From: Bathynomus jamesi
Taxonomy: Eukaryota > Arthropoda > Malacostraca > Isopoda > Cirolanidae
Length of the DNA: 64,000 bases
Direction of reading: 5' to 3'
NCBI GenBank assembly: GCA_023014485.1
Contig: JAJOZX010000937.1
Coordinates: forward strand, 948,501-1,012,500
In this document: in pieces, positions 62,836-64,000 of the stretch
Layout of the letters: each line of letters begins with the position of its first letter
Numbering within the stretch: the first letter of the stretch is position 1
Made by a program: the position numbers and the translations under genes
The notes under the pieces: generated by a model
What the model was told of the DNA's origin: nothing
Databases searched by the model: none
Seen by the model: only the letters and a program-made list of their open reading frames with translations

Positions 62836-63773
62836 ATGACGTTAAGTAAAAGTGATAAAGCCATCATAGAAGCATGTGTCAAGGAAAAAGGTTGGAATGG
62901 AAATAGGATTGTCCGAGAATTCCCCGCAAAGAACTGGACTCGTCAAAGTGTTTATAACTTAATAAGAAAGATAAAGGATACTGGATCAACAGCTAGAAAA
63001 CCCGGCAGCGGCAGGCCCAAAAGTGTTTCAACAGAAGAAAATAAGGCTGCCGTGGAGGAACTGATTCAATCCCAGAAGAATACACCAGGAACTCATCGCT
63101 CACAGAGACAGATTGCGTGCGACCTTGGGATTTCTCGCTCCTCTGTACAAGGGATTGTAAAACGTTTGAAATTGAAGGCCTACAAGAGAATTCGAGTTTC
63201 TCGGCGTGATCAGAATGTAAGACAGCGTAGAAAGACCCGCTGTAAATCCCTATATGAACGCTACTCAGCTGAAGACGTGCAAAAAGTTGTGTTTACAGAC
63301 GAAAAGGATTTCACGTTGGAGGTGGCCAAAAACAGGCAAAATGACAGGGTTTATGGTTCAAGGAAAAAGGACATTCCTCCCTCCAGGCTTTATCATGAAA
63401 CCTCACGATTCAGCAGAAAAGTAATGGTATCGGCGGGAATTTCATGGAAGGGGAAAACACGAATTCATTTTATTGCCAGAAACGAAACTAAAGTTAACTC
63501 TGAGCGCTACATCAACCTGTTAGATAATGGGTTACTTCCTGATTGTCTCCCGACTGTAATCCGATGGACTATTCAGTATGGGATTCCCTCATGGTGAAAG
63601 TTTACGGCAGCCAGAAAGACAAATTCACCGAAGATGAACTTAAGGAGAAAATCAGTAGAGCGTGGGAGGATATCACCTTAGATGAGGTTCGAAAGTGCAT
63701 CTCCTCGTGGAAGAAGCGATTGAGGGCAGTTTACCAACAGGGAGGTGGTCACATTGACCATTTGTTTAAGTAA
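62836..63773 (+). pseudogene. Mariner-like transposase with internal deletion
   Basis: The first frame starts at ATG 62836 (MTLSKSDKAIIEACVKEKGW). It has two helix-turn-helix regions: residues about 1-50, with WTRQSVYNLIRKI, and about 90-115, with RQIACDLGISRSSVQGIVKR. They are joined by a GSGRPKSV linker. The first catalytic Asp is in VVFTDEKDFTLE. After NGLLPDC (63541-63546) the frame runs out of homology to a stop at about 63595. The next frame picks up at SPDCNPMDYSVWDSL from about 63546, with the third acidic residue in NPMDY, and ends IDHLFK with TAA at 63771-63773. The usual 40-odd residues between, including the QQD motif with the second catalytic Asp, are missing. The product could bind the inverted repeats at best; it cannot catalyse transposition. 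Confidence 0.9.
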
Positions 63774-63801
63774 ATTTTGTTAAGTTCAAATTCATTATTT
63801 C

Positions 63802-63992
63802 GGCATGCTATTTTTAGACATATGCTTTTAAATTGGTTACTGTAACAAAACTATAGAACCTACATATTTGAAAATTCCAGCAATTATAGATTATAACCAT
63901 CTGTTAATGTGTGCCAAAGCTCAATCGCATAAGTTTTGAATTGTTGCAGTTATTAAACTTTGAATTAAGTAAATTTTTTTGTGGCCACCCGA
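63802..63992 (-). repeat. Right terminal inverted repeat, mariner-like element
   Basis: It begins GGCATGCTATTTTTAGAC and ends GTGGCCACCCGA, the inverted partner of the left repeat. It starts 28 bp after the transposase stop codon. Confidence 0.9.
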
Positions 63993-64000
63993 TATATATA

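Larger units (their letters stand above)
62513..63992 (+). mobile_element. Mariner-like transposon, internally deleted
   Basis: A 1480-bp element with inverted ends TCGGGTGGCCAC and GTGGCCACCCGA. The flanking microsatellite makes the exact TA duplication ambiguous, but TA at 62511-62512 and 63993-63994 fits. Inverted repeats are about 190 bp long. One transposase gene lies on the plus strand and is interrupted by a deletion. It belongs to the Tc1/mariner superfamily by motif; I do not assign a named family. Confidence 0.92.

Overview
This window is repetitive, AT-rich eukaryotic DNA, most likely from an arthropod genome. That host guess rests on the compositional style and on two Tc1/mariner-superfamily elements of types common in insects; nothing in the sequence names the species. 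I see no host protein-coding gene, rRNA, tRNA or CRISPR array.

Positions 1 to about 62,010 are one head-to-tail tandem array (a macrosatellite) with a period of about 5.5 kb. Eleven consecutive units can be phased on the sequence that opens the window, with starts at 1, 7183, 12692, 18161, 23652, 29157, 34658, 40177, 45704, 51252 and 56785. The first unit begins exactly at the window edge only because I chose that phase, so the array continues to the left. Units are nearly identical by eye. Each is built from nested short tandem repeats: a block of ATGACTTCAAAAA-type repeats, four 20-bp repeats ending in CTCTCTGACTTGGA, a 16-bp repeat, a 17-bp CTTCTTAAAG repeat and a 14-15-bp CTTCTGGTTAAA repeat. 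Between these lie a poly-A tract, a GC-rich hairpin zone, two perfect TGACGTCA palindromes about 110 bp apart, and a long AT-rich part without credible genes.

Unit 1 alone carries a 1745-bp Tc1-like transposon (4700-6444) with about 218-bp terminal inverted repeats and a TA target duplication. The other ten units show the empty site. Its transposase has a probable 210-bp intron, several frameshifts and an Asn in place of the first catalytic Asp, so it is dead.

The array breaks at 62,007-62,010 by an apparent 4-bp microhomology jump into the middle of the repeat unit. A 218-bp diverged unit fragment follows, then a CA/TA microsatellite (62,226-62,512). A 1480-bp mariner-like element (62,513-63,992) is inserted in that microsatellite. 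Its transposase has lost the segment with the second catalytic residue and changes frame at the deletion.

The main biological story is concerted evolution of a long, composite, gene-free satellite. Shared variants show unit 5 to be a mosaic of unit-1-like and unit-2-like segments. The single-unit transposon insertion and the degraded right edge give relative timing. Two blocks (about 22.7-25.3 kb and 30.4-32.7 kb) are full of scattered one-base deletions and look like poorly polished assembly.
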